Counted from the first letter of the stretch, positions 17,425 through 25,833 are shown. The stretch is 64,000 bases of DNA from a bacterium (GCA_024231905.1 JAAEQC010000140.1:1-64000), one strand, 5' to 3'. Program-made: numbers and translations. The notes: generated by a model from the sequence alone, not told the origin.

Positions 17425-18087
17425 ATGACGGAACTGGACAGGAGCGGGACGGACGGCAACGCGGGCGGCATGACCTCCCGCACGGCGCCCAAGCTCGACC
17501 ATCTGCTGGGCATCGCGGCCGGACTCATGGCCAGGCGCGGATTCGGCCGGACCTCAATCCGCGACGTGGCCAACGAGACAGGAATCAGCCTGGGCGGCCT
17601 CTACTACTACTTCAAGAACAAGGAAGACCTGCTCTTCCTGATCCAGGAACGCACTTTCGGCGCTCTGCTCGAGCTGCAGGAAGCGGCCCTCGCCGAGGGC
17701 GGTGACGCCGAAACGCGCCTGCGCCGCCTAGTGCGCAACCACCTGCGTTATTTCTTGGATCACTTCAACGAACTCAAGGTCTGCACCTACGAACTGGAGT
17801 CCCTCGAGGGCGAACGCTACGAGGCCATCGCCGAGTTGCGGCGGTGGTACTACCACCGCCTGGCCGAGATCGTGGCCGAGGTGTGGGGCGTTCCCGGCGA
17901 CAGGCTCGAGAGCGACGGTCGGGTGCGCCACGCCACACTGTTCGTCTTCGGGATGCTGAACTGGATCTTCACCTGGTACGACGCCGACCGTGACAAACCC
18001 GTCGACCGCCTGGGCGACGAGATGATCGCCCTGGTCATGGACGGATTGCGCGCCGGCCCGCCGCCGGAAAGGACGGAAAGCTCATGA
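17425..18087 (+). CDS. TetR/AcrR-family regulator, probable regulator of the aromatic regulon
   Basis: 220 aa from the ATG 17425 (GGAGAACGACGATC upstream). The helix-turn-helix lies at ~residues 35-80 (FGRTSIRDVANETGISLGGL, then YYYFKNKEDLLF), followed by an all-helical ligand domain of the FadR/PsrA-like type that often binds acyl-CoA or aromatic ligands. It lies inside the operon that starts at the operator 13606-13621 and overlaps the next gene by ATGA, so it would be autoregulated. A near-identical operator precedes bamB, suggesting that it also controls the class II reductase operon 40 kb away. The ligand is unknown; an aromatic-CoA intermediate is the simple guess. Confidence 0.9.
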   Translation: MTELDRSGTDGNAGGMTSRTAPKLDHLLGIAAGLMARRGFGRTSIRDVANETGISLGGLYYYFKNKEDLLFLIQERTFGALLELQEAALAEGGDAETRLRRLVRNHLRYFLDHFNELKVCTYELESLEGERYEAIAELRRWYYHRLAEIVAEVWGVPGDRLESDGRVRHATLFVFGMLNWIFTWYDADRDKPVDRLGDEMIALVMDGLRAGPPPERTESS

Positions 18088-18833
18088 TGCTGGGACTCGA
18101 GGGGAAGGTGGCCATCGTCACCGGCGGTAGCCGGGGCATCGGCGCCGCGGTCAGTCTCGAGCTGGCCCGGCAGGGCTGTGACGTGGCTCTGACCTATCAC
18201 GGCCGTAAGGACGCCGCGGACGCCGTGGCCGCGAAGATCGAGGAGCTGGGCCGGCGGGCCCTCGCCGTGCAGGCCGATGTCTCCAGCACCGAGGAGACCG
18301 ACCGCTCCGTGTCCGAGGTCATCGACAAGCTGGGCGGTCTGGACATCCTGGTCTGCAACGCGGGCATCACCTGGGACGGGGTGATCTGGAAGATGACGGA
18401 CGAGCAGTGGGACAAGGTGCTGGACACCAACCTGCGCGGGTACTTCACCTACAACCGCGCGGCCGCCCGCGTCTTCAAGGACCAGCGCGGCGGCAAGATC
18501 GTCAACATCTCCTCGATCAACGGACTGCGCGGCAAGTTCGCCCAGTCCAACTACTCGGCCTCCAAGGCGGGCAACAACGCCTTGACCAAGGCCCTTGCCA
18601 AGGAACTGGGGAAGTTCAACGTCAACGTCAACGCCGTGGCCCCGGGCATGGTGGCCACGGAGATGGCCGCCAGCATCCCTCCGGAATTCCTCAACGCCGC
18701 GGTCGCCGACACGGTTCTCGGCCGCATCGCCAGCTCGGAGGACGTGGCCCACGTGGTCGCCTTCCTCTGTTCGGACTACGCACGACACGTGACCGGCGAA
18801 GTGATCAAGGTCGACGGCGGCCAGTACATCTGA
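18084..18833 (+). CDS. FabG-like short-chain dehydrogenase, probable 3-hydroxyacyl-CoA dehydrogenase
   Basis: 249 aa classical SDR. NAD(P) motif TGGSRGIGAAV, NNAG-type motif CNAGITWDG, catalytic Ser in NISSING and YSASKAG (Tyr-x-x-x-Lys), and the FabG-like ending VTGEVIKVDGGQYI. By sequence it is a 3-oxoacyl-ACP/CoA reductase. By position, between the TetR gene (ATGA overlap) and a thiolase/OB-fold pair, it probably oxidises 3-hydroxypimeloyl-CoA or a related 3-hydroxyacyl-CoA. BbsC/BbsD of benzylsuccinate degradation are SDRs encoded beside an OB-fold/thiolase pair too, which is an alternative; no benzylsuccinate synthase is in the window. It has no fatty-acid-synthesis neighbours. Confidence 0.85.
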   Translation: MMLGLEGKVAIVTGGSRGIGAAVSLELARQGCDVALTYHGRKDAADAVAAKIEELGRRALAVQADVSSTEETDRSVSEVIDKLGGLDILVCNAGITWDGVIWKMTDEQWDKVLDTNLRGYFTYNRAAARVFKDQRGGKIVNISSINGLRGKFAQSNYSASKAGNNALTKALAKELGKFNVNVNAVAPGMVATEMAASIPPEFLNAAVADTVLGRIASSEDVAHVVAFLCSDYARHVTGEVIKVDGGQYI

Positions 18834-18846
18834 CCGGAGGAACGAT

Positions 18847-20001
18847 ATGACGAGAGTGGGAGTCGTCGGCATCGGCCACACCGTCTTCGGACGGCGCAGC
18901 GACGCGACGGTGCAGGAGCTGGCTTTCGAGGCCTACCGCGAGGCGCTCGCCGACGGCGACGTCGACCCGTCGGTCATAGACGCCTCGGTGATCGGGTCGG
19001 TGCCCGAGTACCACAAGCAGCGTTCGTTGGCCGGCGTGATCCAGGAATACCTGGACCTGAATCCGCGCCCGACCTGGCTAACCGAAGTGGCCTGTGCCTC
19101 GGGTTCGGCGGCCATCCGCACGGCCTGGCTGTCCATCCGCGCCGGCGTGCATGACGTGGTGGCGGTGATCGGTTGCCAGAAGATGACCGAGCTGACCACG
19201 GCCGAGATCCTGGCCCTCATGGGCCGGGTCGGCGATGTGCAGTGGGAATCGGTCTTCGGCACGACCTTCCCCGGCTACTACGCCATGTTCGCCCAGCGCC
19301 ACAAGCATGAGTTCGGCACAACCAACGACCAACTCTCGCTGGTGGCGGTGAAGAACCACTACTACGGCGCGCGCAACGACAAGGCCTTGTTCCGCAAGGA
19401 GATCACCGTCGAGAAGGCCCAGGCTTCCGATCCGGTGGCCTCGCCCCTGAATGTCTACGACTGTTGCGCCAACGCCGACGGAGCGGTGTGCCTCATCCTG
19501 GCCGCCGAGGACCGCGCGCGCGACCTGAGCGATCGTCCGGTCTGGCTGGACGGACTGGGCTGTGCCACCGCCAGCATGTCGGTGCTCAGGCGACCGGACC
19601 TGACCGGCTTGCCTTCGGCCGCCGACGCGGCGCAACAGGCCTACGACATGGCCGGCGTCGCCGCCGCCGACATCGACGTGGCCGGCGTGCACGACTGCTT
19701 CACCATCGCCGAGATCATGGCCTACGAGGACCTGGGCTTCTGCGCCAAGGGCGAGGGCGGGGCCTTTATCCAGGACAAGGCCTCGTACATCGGCGGTTCT
19801 TCTCCGGTGAACGTGGACGGCGGCCTCAAGGCCAAGGGCCACCCCATCGGTGCCACCGGCGTCTCGCAGGCCTACGAGATCGTGCGCCAGCTGCGCGGCG
19901 ACTGCGGCGAACGCCAGGTGCCCGACGCCGACGTGGGCCTGACCCACAACGTCGGCGGCATCGGACAGTATTGCTTCGTGAACCTCTTCAGGAGGGACTG
20001 A
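18847..20001 (+). CDS. thiolase, SCP-x/BbsB-like, acting with an OB-fold partner
   Basis: 384 aa thiolase of the lipid-transfer (SCP-x) subgroup. The nucleophilic Cys is in TEVACASGSAAI, with later active-site elements HDCFTIAEIMAYEDLG and GGLKAKGHPIGATG. Unlike classical thiolases, this subgroup works in a complex with a DUF35 Zn-ribbon/OB-fold protein, and exactly such a gene follows after one base. The ATG is preceded by GGAGGAACGAT. The probable substrate is 3-oxopimeloyl-CoA (giving glutaryl-CoA and acetyl-CoA) or another branched or aromatic 3-oxoacyl-CoA, by analogy with the BbsAB benzoylsuccinyl-CoA thiolase. A second, classical thiolase is encoded at 34101. Confidence 0.85.
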   Translation: MTRVGVVGIGHTVFGRRSDATVQELAFEAYREALADGDVDPSVIDASVIGSVPEYHKQRSLAGVIQEYLDLNPRPTWLTEVACASGSAAIRTAWLSIRAGVHDVVAVIGCQKMTELTTAEILALMGRVGDVQWESVFGTTFPGYYAMFAQRHKHEFGTTNDQLSLVAVKNHYYGARNDKALFRKEITVEKAQASDPVASPLNVYDCCANADGAVCLILAAEDRARDLSDRPVWLDGLGCATASMSVLRRPDLTGLPSAADAAQQAYDMAGVAAADIDVAGVHDCFTIAEIMAYEDLGFCAKGEGGAFIQDKASYIGGSSPVNVDGGLKAKGHPIGATGVSQAYEIVRQLRGDCGERQVPDADVGLTHNVGGIGQYCFVNLFRRD

Positions 20002-20002
20002 C

Positions 20003-20452
20003 GTGTTCGACTGGTTCGGCAAGGTCAGCTATTGCCCGCATACGAAAGTCGCCGGTTTCGCCCGCCATCTCAAGGACGGCCGCATCATGGGTTCGCGCTG
20101 CGAGGCCTGCGGGGAGGTTGCCTTCCCGCCCCGGGCCGACTGCCCGGCCTGCCGGCACGACGCCTTCGCGTTCGTCGAGATGAGCGGCGCCGGTACCGTC
20201 GTCACCTACACGCGCATCGACGCCGCACCGGCCGGCTTCGAGGACGTGACGCCGTTCACGGTGGGCGTCATCGACCTGGAGGAGACCGGTCGTCTGCTGG
20301 CCTGGTTCGGCGAGACCATCGACGAGGGGGACATCCGCATCGGCATGCCCGTGCAGGTCGTGCCCCGCATCTTCGAGGATACCGAACAGATCAAGGTCCA
20401 CTACACCCTGGAACAGCCGGGGACCGGGTGGGTCAAGACAGACTCATCCTGA
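20003..20452 (+). CDS. Zn-ribbon OB-fold protein (DUF35), thiolase partner
   Basis: 149 aa with a GTG start at 20003, behind AGGAGGGACTGAC contained in the end of the thiolase gene. The rubredoxin-like zinc ribbon CEACGEVAFPPRADCPAC at ~33-50 is followed by a DUF35 OB-fold (GTVVTYTRIDAAPAGF, PFTVGVIDLEETGRLLA). In the BbsA/BbsB and archaeal thiolase/HMG-CoA synthase complexes this protein binds the CoA part of the substrate and shuttles it. The tight coupling to the thiolase gene supports the same arrangement. Confidence 0.88.
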   Translation: MFDWFGKVSYCPHTKVAGFARHLKDGRIMGSRCEACGEVAFPPRADCPACRHDAFAFVEMSGAGTVVTYTRIDAAPAGFEDVTPFTVGVIDLEETGRLLAWFGETIDEGDIRIGMPVQVVPRIFEDTEQIKVHYTLEQPGTGWVKTDSS

Positions 20453-20478
20453 GCGACCGTCCCCGGGGGAGGATTGCC

Positions 20479-21255
20479 ATGTCCGACCGTTCCTTCGCAT
20501 TGATCGATCTCAATATCCGCGACGACGTCGCCTACCTGCATCTGGACAACCCGCCCGTGAACATCATGACCGGGGCGATGATGGACGAACTGGCCGCCGC
20601 CCTGGAGACCGTGGCGGCCGACGCCTCCCTGAAGGCCGTGGCCTTCACCGCCGGCGGCAAGGCGTTCTGTGCCGGGGCCGACGTGGGCGAGCACCAGCCC
20701 GACCAGGTGGCCGCGATGATCGCCTCCTTCGGCCGCTTGTTCCGCAGCCTGGACGCCATGGAGATCCCCGTGGTGATGGCCGTCGAGGGCGCGGCCATGG
20801 GCGCCGGCTTCGAACTGGTGCTCATGGCGGACGTGCTGCTGGCCGCCGACGGGGCGTCCTTCGGCCAACCTGAGATCCGGCTGGGTTTCTTCGCCCCCGT
20901 GGGCGTGGTAGAACTTCCGGCGCGGGTCGGCCGCGCGCGGGCCATGGAGATCACCTGTTCAGGTCGCGCCTACACGGCCGGCGAGATGGCGGAATTCGGC
21001 CTGGTTTCACGCGTGGTTCCCGGCACGGAACTGGAAGCGACCCTTGAGGCCGTCCTGAAGGATTTCCGCCGGGCCAGCCCGCTGGTCTTGCGCCTGAATT
21101 CCCGGACGCTCAAGCAATCTCGCGCGACGGACTTCGCTGCTGCCCTGGCCGCGGCGGAACGGGTGTTCCTGGATGATTTGATGACCTCCGCGGATCCGGT
21201 CGAGGGCATTGCGGCCTTCTACGAGAAGCGGCGGCCGGAGTGGAAGAACGCCTGA
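20479..21255 (+). CDS. dch: cyclohexa-1,5-diene-1-carbonyl-CoA hydratase
   Basis: 258 aa crotonase-family hydratase (Dch/BamR type). It adds water to the dienoyl-CoA made by benzoyl-CoA reductase, giving 6-hydroxycyclohex-1-ene-1-carbonyl-CoA. The start at ATG 20479 follows GGGGGAGGATTGCC. Motifs: LHLDNPPVNIMTGAMM, the oxyanion segment KAFCAGADVGEHQPDQVAAM (the AGxDVxEH phrase is typical of dienoyl-CoA hydratases of benzoate clusters), GAAMGAGFELVLMADVLLA and GQPEIRLGFFAPVGVVELP. The assignment rests on these plus immediate neighbourhood with reductase subunits and the next dehydrogenase; a generic enoyl-CoA hydratase is the alternative. Confidence 0.87.
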   Translation: MSDRSFALIDLNIRDDVAYLHLDNPPVNIMTGAMMDELAAALETVAADASLKAVAFTAGGKAFCAGADVGEHQPDQVAAMIASFGRLFRSLDAMEIPVVMAVEGAAMGAGFELVLMADVLLAADGASFGQPEIRLGFFAPVGVVELPARVGRARAMEITCSGRAYTAGEMAEFGLVSRVVPGTELEATLEAVLKDFRRASPLVLRLNSRTLKQSRATDFAAALAAAERVFLDDLMTSADPVEGIAAFYEKRRPEWKNA

Positions 21256-21298
21256 CCGGCAGCGGTCACGGCCGGGTGGACGAGAAACGGAGTTGCTC

Positions 21299-23623
21299 AT
21301 GCGCATCGTCATCATTGGTGCCGGGGCCCTCGGCGGTCTGGTCGGCGCCCAGCTGACCCGGGGTGGCGAGGACGTCACTCTCGTCGAGATCAACGAGGCC
21401 CGGGTCAAGGAGATCCGCAAGTCAGGTCTCCATGTGTCCGAGGGCACGAAGGACGAGGTCCGCGTGGACCTGAACGTGACGTCCTCCGTGGCCGGACTGC
21501 CCATAGCGGACCTCGTCTTCATCTCGGTGAAGAGCTACCAGACCGAGGCCGCGTTGAGGTCGTGCCTGTCGGTGATCGGCCCGGAGACGTTCGTCCTCTC
21601 CATGCAGAACGGTTTCGGCAACACCGACACCATGGCCACCATCATCGAGCCGTCTCGGATCCTCAGCGGCATCACCTACCACAGCATCCAGCACACCGGA
21701 CCCAGCCGCATCCGCTACCGGGCCGGCATCAAGCCGATCCAGATCGCGCCCTACGACGGCGACGTCACGCCGGACGTGGAGATGGTGGGCGAGGTGTTCC
21801 GGCAGTCAGGACTGGATACGGAGATAGTCGAACAGATCGACGACGTGATCTGGCAGAAGCTCCTGCACAACGCGGTCGTGAATCCGGTCTCGGCCCTGAC
21901 CGGCCTGACCTGCCGCGAGATGCTCGACGACGAGGACCTGCAGGACTTCATGCGCGACCTGTGCCTGGAGATCGTGGCGGTGATGAAGGCTCGCGGAGTT
22001 CCTATCGTCAACGAGGACGATCCCTACGCGCCGGTGGTCGGTTCGCAAACGGCGCTGGGCAAGAACCGGCCGTCCATGTGGCAGGACCTGCTGCGCTCGT
22101 ACCGCACAGAGGTCGACGCCATCAACGGTGCCGTGGTCAGGGAAGCGGCACATCTGGGCCTGCCGGCGCCACTGAACCAGGGCATCGTGCACTTCATCCA
22201 TTCCCGCGAGAAACAGAAGTTCCTGCGCAAGCAGGAGGTGGCGGCCACGTTGCGGGCCGAGGCCCGGGCCGCCGTCGAATCCGATCCCACGGCGGACAGC
22301 ACGCAGGCCGTACCACGCCGGCCGTCCCGGCCGGCCGTGCGCCCCATGCATCCGGCGCCGGGCGGCGGCATGCCGTCGGGCCAGGAGCCGTTGCGGACGG
22401 CCCCCAAGCTCAAGGAACTGCTGACCGCCTACTACCGCGACCTGCAGGCGGCGAGCGACGATCCCGACCGGCAGGTCGCCTGGTGTTCCGGCAGTGGGCC
22501 GTCGGAGATCCTGCGCGCCATGGATCTGACGCCGTACTTCCCCGAGAACCACGCAGCCCTCATCGGGGCCAGCCGCCAGACGAGCCGTTACATCCCGCGG
22601 GCGCTGCAGGAGGGGTTGTCCCAGTTCGCGAATTCGGCCATGGCCAGCGACATCGGGGCCATGCTCGCCGGCGACAGCCCACTGGTCTCGGTGCACGGCA
22701 TCGACGGTCCACCGCAACCGGACGTGCTCGTCTACAACACGAACTACGGCCACGACCTCGTCCGCTGGTTCGAGTATTATGGCCGCCATTTCAGCGTGCC
22801 CGTGCTGGGTCTGCATCCGCCGGCCGCGCTGCACGAGGTCGGGCCCGTGGAGATCGGCGCCGCCACGCAGCAGTTCATGGGCCTGATCGAGAACCTGGAG
22901 ACGGCCACCGGCCGCCAGCTCGACCAGGATCGCCTGGCCGAGGTCGTCAAGAAGTCCAACCGCTGCACCTACTTGTGGGGGCAGATCCTCGAACTGTGCC
23001 GCGCCGTGCCGGCTCCCCTGACCTTCTTCGACACACTGATCCACCTGGCGCCGGCCATCATCATGCGCGGCACGGACCAGGCCGTGGAGTACTACACCCT
23101 GCTTCTGGCCGAGGTCGAGGAGAGGGTCGAACGCGGGGTCGCCGCGGTGCCCGGCGAGCGTTTCCGCTTCTACTGGGAAGGTCCGCCGATCTGGCCGGCG
23201 CTCAGGCCCCTGGCCGATCTCTTCTGGAACCACGGCGTGGCGGTGGTGGCCTCGACCTACAGCAGCATCGCCGCTCTCGAGGCCATCGACCCGAAGAACC
23301 CGGTCGAGAGCATGGCCCGCTGCTACACGAGGATCTTCCACAACCGGTCCGACGCCTACAAGGAGGACTACCTACTGGGCGCCTTCTCCGACTTCAACGT
23401 CGATGGCGTCGTCTATCACGAGGGGCGTACGGCGCCCTATCAGAGCAACGTCCGCTACGGACTCGAATTCCAGCTCCGCAAACGGGCCGGGCTGCACACG
23501 CTGGTCCTCGAGGCGGACACCCACGACCTGCGGTTGTTCTCCATGAACCAGGTCATGCAGAAACTGCGCGATTTCATCGAGATGCAGGAACTGGCCGCCC
23601 TGGAAGCCGGCGGGAGTGAGTGA
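21299..23623 (+). CDS. fusion: ketopantoate-reductase-like domain + class I benzoyl-CoA reductase-type (HgdB/BcrB family) subunit
   Basis: 774 aa from ATG 21299 (CGGAG upstream). Residues 1-~310 form a complete 2-dehydropantoate 2-reductase-like protein: GAGALG (7-12), SMQNGFGN, Lys187 and Asn195 of KLLHNAVVNP, and Glu271 of TEVDAING. Residues ~320-365 form an Ala/Pro/Arg-rich linker. Residues ~367-774 are a 2-hydroxyacyl-CoA dehydratase/benzoyl-CoA reductase subunit, collinear with the 414-aa protein at 30192-31436 (VAWCSGSGPSEIL, YFPENHAALIGASR, DVLVYNTNYGHDLVRW, FYWEGPPIWPAL, VDGVVYHEGRTAP). The cluster cysteines of the paralogue (Cys92, Cys131, Cys359) are here Asn445, Gly484 and Ala712. 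It is followed by an activase gene after 49 bp. By context it is a BcrB/BzdO-like partner subunit. The job of the dehydrogenase-like domain is unknown. Confidence 0.85.
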   Translation: MRIVIIGAGALGGLVGAQLTRGGEDVTLVEINEARVKEIRKSGLHVSEGTKDEVRVDLNVTSSVAGLPIADLVFISVKSYQTEAALRSCLSVIGPETFVLSMQNGFGNTDTMATIIEPSRILSGITYHSIQHTGPSRIRYRAGIKPIQIAPYDGDVTPDVEMVGEVFRQSGLDTEIVEQIDDVIWQKLLHNAVVNPVSALTGLTCREMLDDEDLQDFMRDLCLEIVAVMKARGVPIVNEDDPYAPVVGSQTALGKNRPSMWQDLLRSYRTEVDAINGAVVREAAHLGLPAPLNQGIVHFIHSREKQKFLRKQEVAATLRAEARAAVESDPTADSTQAVPRRPSRPAVRPMHPAPGGGMPSGQEPLRTAPKLKELLTAYYRDLQAASDDPDRQVAWCSGSGPSEILRAMDLTPYFPENHAALIGASRQTSRYIPRALQEGLSQFANSAMASDIGAMLAGDSPLVSVHGIDGPPQPDVLVYNTNYGHDLVRWFEYYGRHFSVPVLGLHPPAALHEVGPVEIGAATQQFMGLIENLETATGRQLDQDRLAEVVKKSNRCTYLWGQILELCRAVPAPLTFFDTLIHLAPAIIMRGTDQAVEYYTLLLAEVEERVERGVAAVPGERFRFYWEGPPIWPALRPLADLFWNHGVAVVASTYSSIAALEAIDPKNPVESMARCYTRIFHNRSDAYKEDYLLGAFSDFNVDGVVYHEGRTAPYQSNVRYGLEFQLRKRAGLHTLVLEADTHDLRLFSMNQVMQKLRDFIEMQELAALEAGGSE

Positions 23624-23672
23624 GCCGATCGCCCGGACGGGTCGGTGACGAGAGTGCGCGACAGGAGTGACC

Positions 23673-24482
23673 ATGGCGAAGAACAAACTTATCAGCCTCG
23701 GCATCGACGTCGGCACCGAATGCGTCAAGGCGGTGGTGATGGACGAGGCCGGCGCCCTGCTCGGCAGCGCCGTCGTGCCTCGTTCGGGCTACTTCCAGGA
23801 CAGGGTGACCGAAGTCCGGCAAATGACCCTGGAGGACGGCGGCGTGGGCGAGGACGATCTGGCCGGGATCTGCGCCACGGGTTTCGCCGAGAACTGCGTC
23901 ACCGGCGCCACGAGTTTCCTGGGCGAGACCGCCTGCCATGCGCTGGGGGCGTTCCATTTCCATTCCGAGCCCATGGACGTGATCGATCTCGGTGGACGTG
24001 ATCCGAAGATCATCCGGGTGGACAACCGTGGGCGGCCCGAGGCCATCCACACGCTGCGCCGCTGCGCCGCCGGCATCGGCACCTTCCTGATCTTCGCTGC
24101 GCGGCAGCTGGACATTCACCCCACTCGGCTGCAGGAGATGGCCAACATGGCGAGCGAGCCGGCGGAGATCGGCAGCTACTGCTCCATCTTCTCGGGCCAG
24201 GACATCCTCGAGCGACTCCGCGACGGTGCGACCCGCGAGGAGATTGCGCTCGGGTGCATCCGTTCCATCGCCGATCGGGTCATCGAGATCGGCAGCCTGG
24301 AGGGGCCGGTGCGCGTGACCGGTGGCGTGGCAGAGTATTTTCCCGGCGTCCTGCAGGCTCTCGCCGACACACTCGACATCGAGATCAAGGCCGTGCCCCG
24401 GCCCATCCTGGCGGGCGCCGTGGGCGCCGCCCTGTGGGCCCAGCGATCACGGCGACCGCAGTCCGGAAAAGGAGAAGCGTGA
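23673..24482 (+). CDS. BcrD/BzdP-type ATPase (activase) subunit, diverged copy
   Basis: 269 aa, ASKHA-fold activase family (HgdC/BcrA/BcrD); start at ATG 23673 after ACAGGAGTGACC. ATP-site segments are GIDVGTECVKAV (phosphate 1), IDLGGRDPK (phosphate 2; the usual GGQDxK Gln is Arg109) and VTGGVAEY (adenosine). The two cysteines that let a dimer bridge one [4Fe-4S] cluster are kept: Cys131 in RRCAAGIGTF and Cys170 in GSYCSIF. It would couple ATP hydrolysis to low-potential electron transfer to the reductase subunit. The second activase (29370-30146) has fully canonical motifs, so the two probably form the BcrA/BcrD-like heterodimer. It overlaps the next gene by one base (TGATG). Confidence 0.85.
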   Translation: MAKNKLISLGIDVGTECVKAVVMDEAGALLGSAVVPRSGYFQDRVTEVRQMTLEDGGVGEDDLAGICATGFAENCVTGATSFLGETACHALGAFHFHSEPMDVIDLGGRDPKIIRVDNRGRPEAIHTLRRCAAGIGTFLIFAARQLDIHPTRLQEMANMASEPAEIGSYCSIFSGQDILERLRDGATREEIALGCIRSIADRVIEIGSLEGPVRVTGGVAEYFPGVLQALADTLDIEIKAVPRPILAGAVGAALWAQRSRRPQSGKGEA

Positions 24483-25549
24483 TGACTGACCAGACCGTTA
24501 CCCGTTGGGTCATGACGGCCCAGGGCGAACCCTGTGTGGAGCAGACCGAGGCGCTGGACGCGCCGCCCGAGGGCGAAGTCGTCGTTACCGTGGCCGGTTG
24601 CGGCGTCTGCCACACCGACATCTCTTTCCTGCATCTGGGCGTACCGACGCGGGCGGAGGCGCCGCTGGCGCTGGGCCACGAGATCAGCGGGACCGTGGCG
24701 GCGATCGGCGACGGGGTCGCCGCCGACCTGCTGGGCCGGAACGTGCTGGTGCCGGCGGTCCTGCCCTGCGGCGAGTGCGACACCTGCCGCGGCGGCAACC
24801 TCCGCATCTGCCGCGCGCAGGTCATGCCCGGCAACGACCGCCACGGCGGCTTCGCCAGCCACGTCACGGTGCCGGCCCGCTACCTGTGCCCGGTTCCCGA
24901 CGCACTGCTGGAGAATCACGAATTGTGGGAATTGTCGGTGGTCTCGGACGCCATCACGACTCCGTTCCAGGCGGTGCGCAGCTCGGGCCTCCAGGAGGGC
25001 GGCACGGCCATCTGTATCGGCACCGGCGGCATCGGCATCCACGCGGTCCAGATCGCCGCCGCCACCGGCGCCAAGGTGATCGCCCTGGACATCGACGCGG
25101 CCAAGCTGGAAGTGGCCGCGGCCCACGGCGCGGACGCGGTCATCCATACCGAGGGGCTGGACATCCGCGGCGTGAAGTCCCAGGTAAAGGAAGCGGCCAA
25201 GAACCTGGGCGCCGCGCGCTCCCAGTGGCGGATCTTCGAGATGTCCGGCAGCAAGGCCGGTCAGGAAACGGCCTTCGCCCTACTGAACCAGGGCGCCCAT
25301 CTGTCGGTGGTCGGTTTCACCATGGCCAAGCTGGAGTTGCGCCTGAGCAACCTGATGGCCTTCGACGCTACGGCCCGTGGCAACTGGGGCTGCGACCCGA
25401 CGCTGTACTCCGCGGTCGTGGAGTGGATCGGCGCGGGCCGGATCAAGGTGACGCCCTTCGTGGAGAAGCATCCGCTGGCGGAAATCAACAAGGTGCTGGA
25501 TGCGGCGCATGCGGGCGAGCTCAAGAAGCGCGCGGTGCTCGTGCCGTAG
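24482..25549 (+). CDS. had: 6-hydroxycyclohex-1-ene-1-carbonyl-CoA dehydrogenase
   Basis: 355 aa zinc-type alcohol dehydrogenase of the Had/BamQ group. It oxidises 6-hydroxycyclohex-1-ene-1-carbonyl-CoA to the 6-oxo compound with NAD+, between Dch and the ring-opening hydrolase. Evidence: GCGVCHTDISFLHLGVPT (catalytic Zn Cys), GHEISG, the structural zinc site CGECDTCRGGNLRIC, and Rossmann motif GTGGIGIHAVQIAAATGAKV. The N-terminal phrase VTVAGCGVCHTDISF and the context of dearomatisation genes fit this subgroup. It shares one base with the activase gene before it. It is the last gene of the plus-strand operon; no terminator is visible. Confidence 0.9.
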   Translation: MTDQTVTRWVMTAQGEPCVEQTEALDAPPEGEVVVTVAGCGVCHTDISFLHLGVPTRAEAPLALGHEISGTVAAIGDGVAADLLGRNVLVPAVLPCGECDTCRGGNLRICRAQVMPGNDRHGGFASHVTVPARYLCPVPDALLENHELWELSVVSDAITTPFQAVRSSGLQEGGTAICIGTGGIGIHAVQIAAATGAKVIALDIDAAKLEVAAAHGADAVIHTEGLDIRGVKSQVKEAAKNLGAARSQWRIFEMSGSKAGQETAFALLNQGAHLSVVGFTMAKLELRLSNLMAFDATARGNWGCDPTLYSAVVEWIGAGRIKVTPFVEKHPLAEINKVLDAAHAGELKKRAVLVP

Positions 25550-25598
25550 GTCGGGGCGCAGAATGTGAATCGGCCGATATCGGTCCCGAGGAGGCGCC

Positions 25599-25718
25599 GT
25601 GTCCGGAACCAACTACCGGGAGCGGTCACTGGCGCTGCATGGGATGATCTGCGCCAAGTGTGCTCGGGAGTTCACCGAGGCCGATCAACATCTGCTGACC
25701 GTCCACCATTCTGATTCA
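25599..25718 (+). pseudogene. remnant of a YajD-like HNH endonuclease gene
   Basis: A GTG at 25599 behind GAGGAGGC opens NYRERSLALHGMICAKCAREF and then LTVHH, the N-terminal half of YajD-type HNH nucleases (Cys-x-x-Cys followed by LTVHH). In the family this continues with an Asp/Asn-rich loop and a second Cys-x-x-Cys-His. Here the similarity stops after ~38 residues, and the frame runs on through unrelated sequence to 25895. The C-terminal zinc ligands and catalytic residues are missing, so the gene is dead. It sits in the 284-bp gap between the convergent dehydrogenase and symporter genes, where I see nothing else. Confidence 0.6.
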
Positions 25719-25833
25719 AGGCTGTACGATGACCGGTCCCGGTCACGGCCAGTTGCACGTCTTCCTCACCGAATACTGTCGGGTGATTGGATTTCGCCCG
25801 GTTCTCCGGACACAGCATGCGGATGTTCGCGCT

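Noticed and set aside
14853..17573. 906-codon open frame on the minus strand opposite the Mo hydroxylase
   Set aside because: Same high-GC shadow effect. The plus strand carries all Fe-S and Mo-cofactor motifs and overlapping operon joins.
25569..25588. palindrome-like CGGCCGATATCGG near the YajD remnant
   Set aside because: Short, GC-rich, single copy and not next to a functional promoter or intact gene; no basis for calling it an operator.
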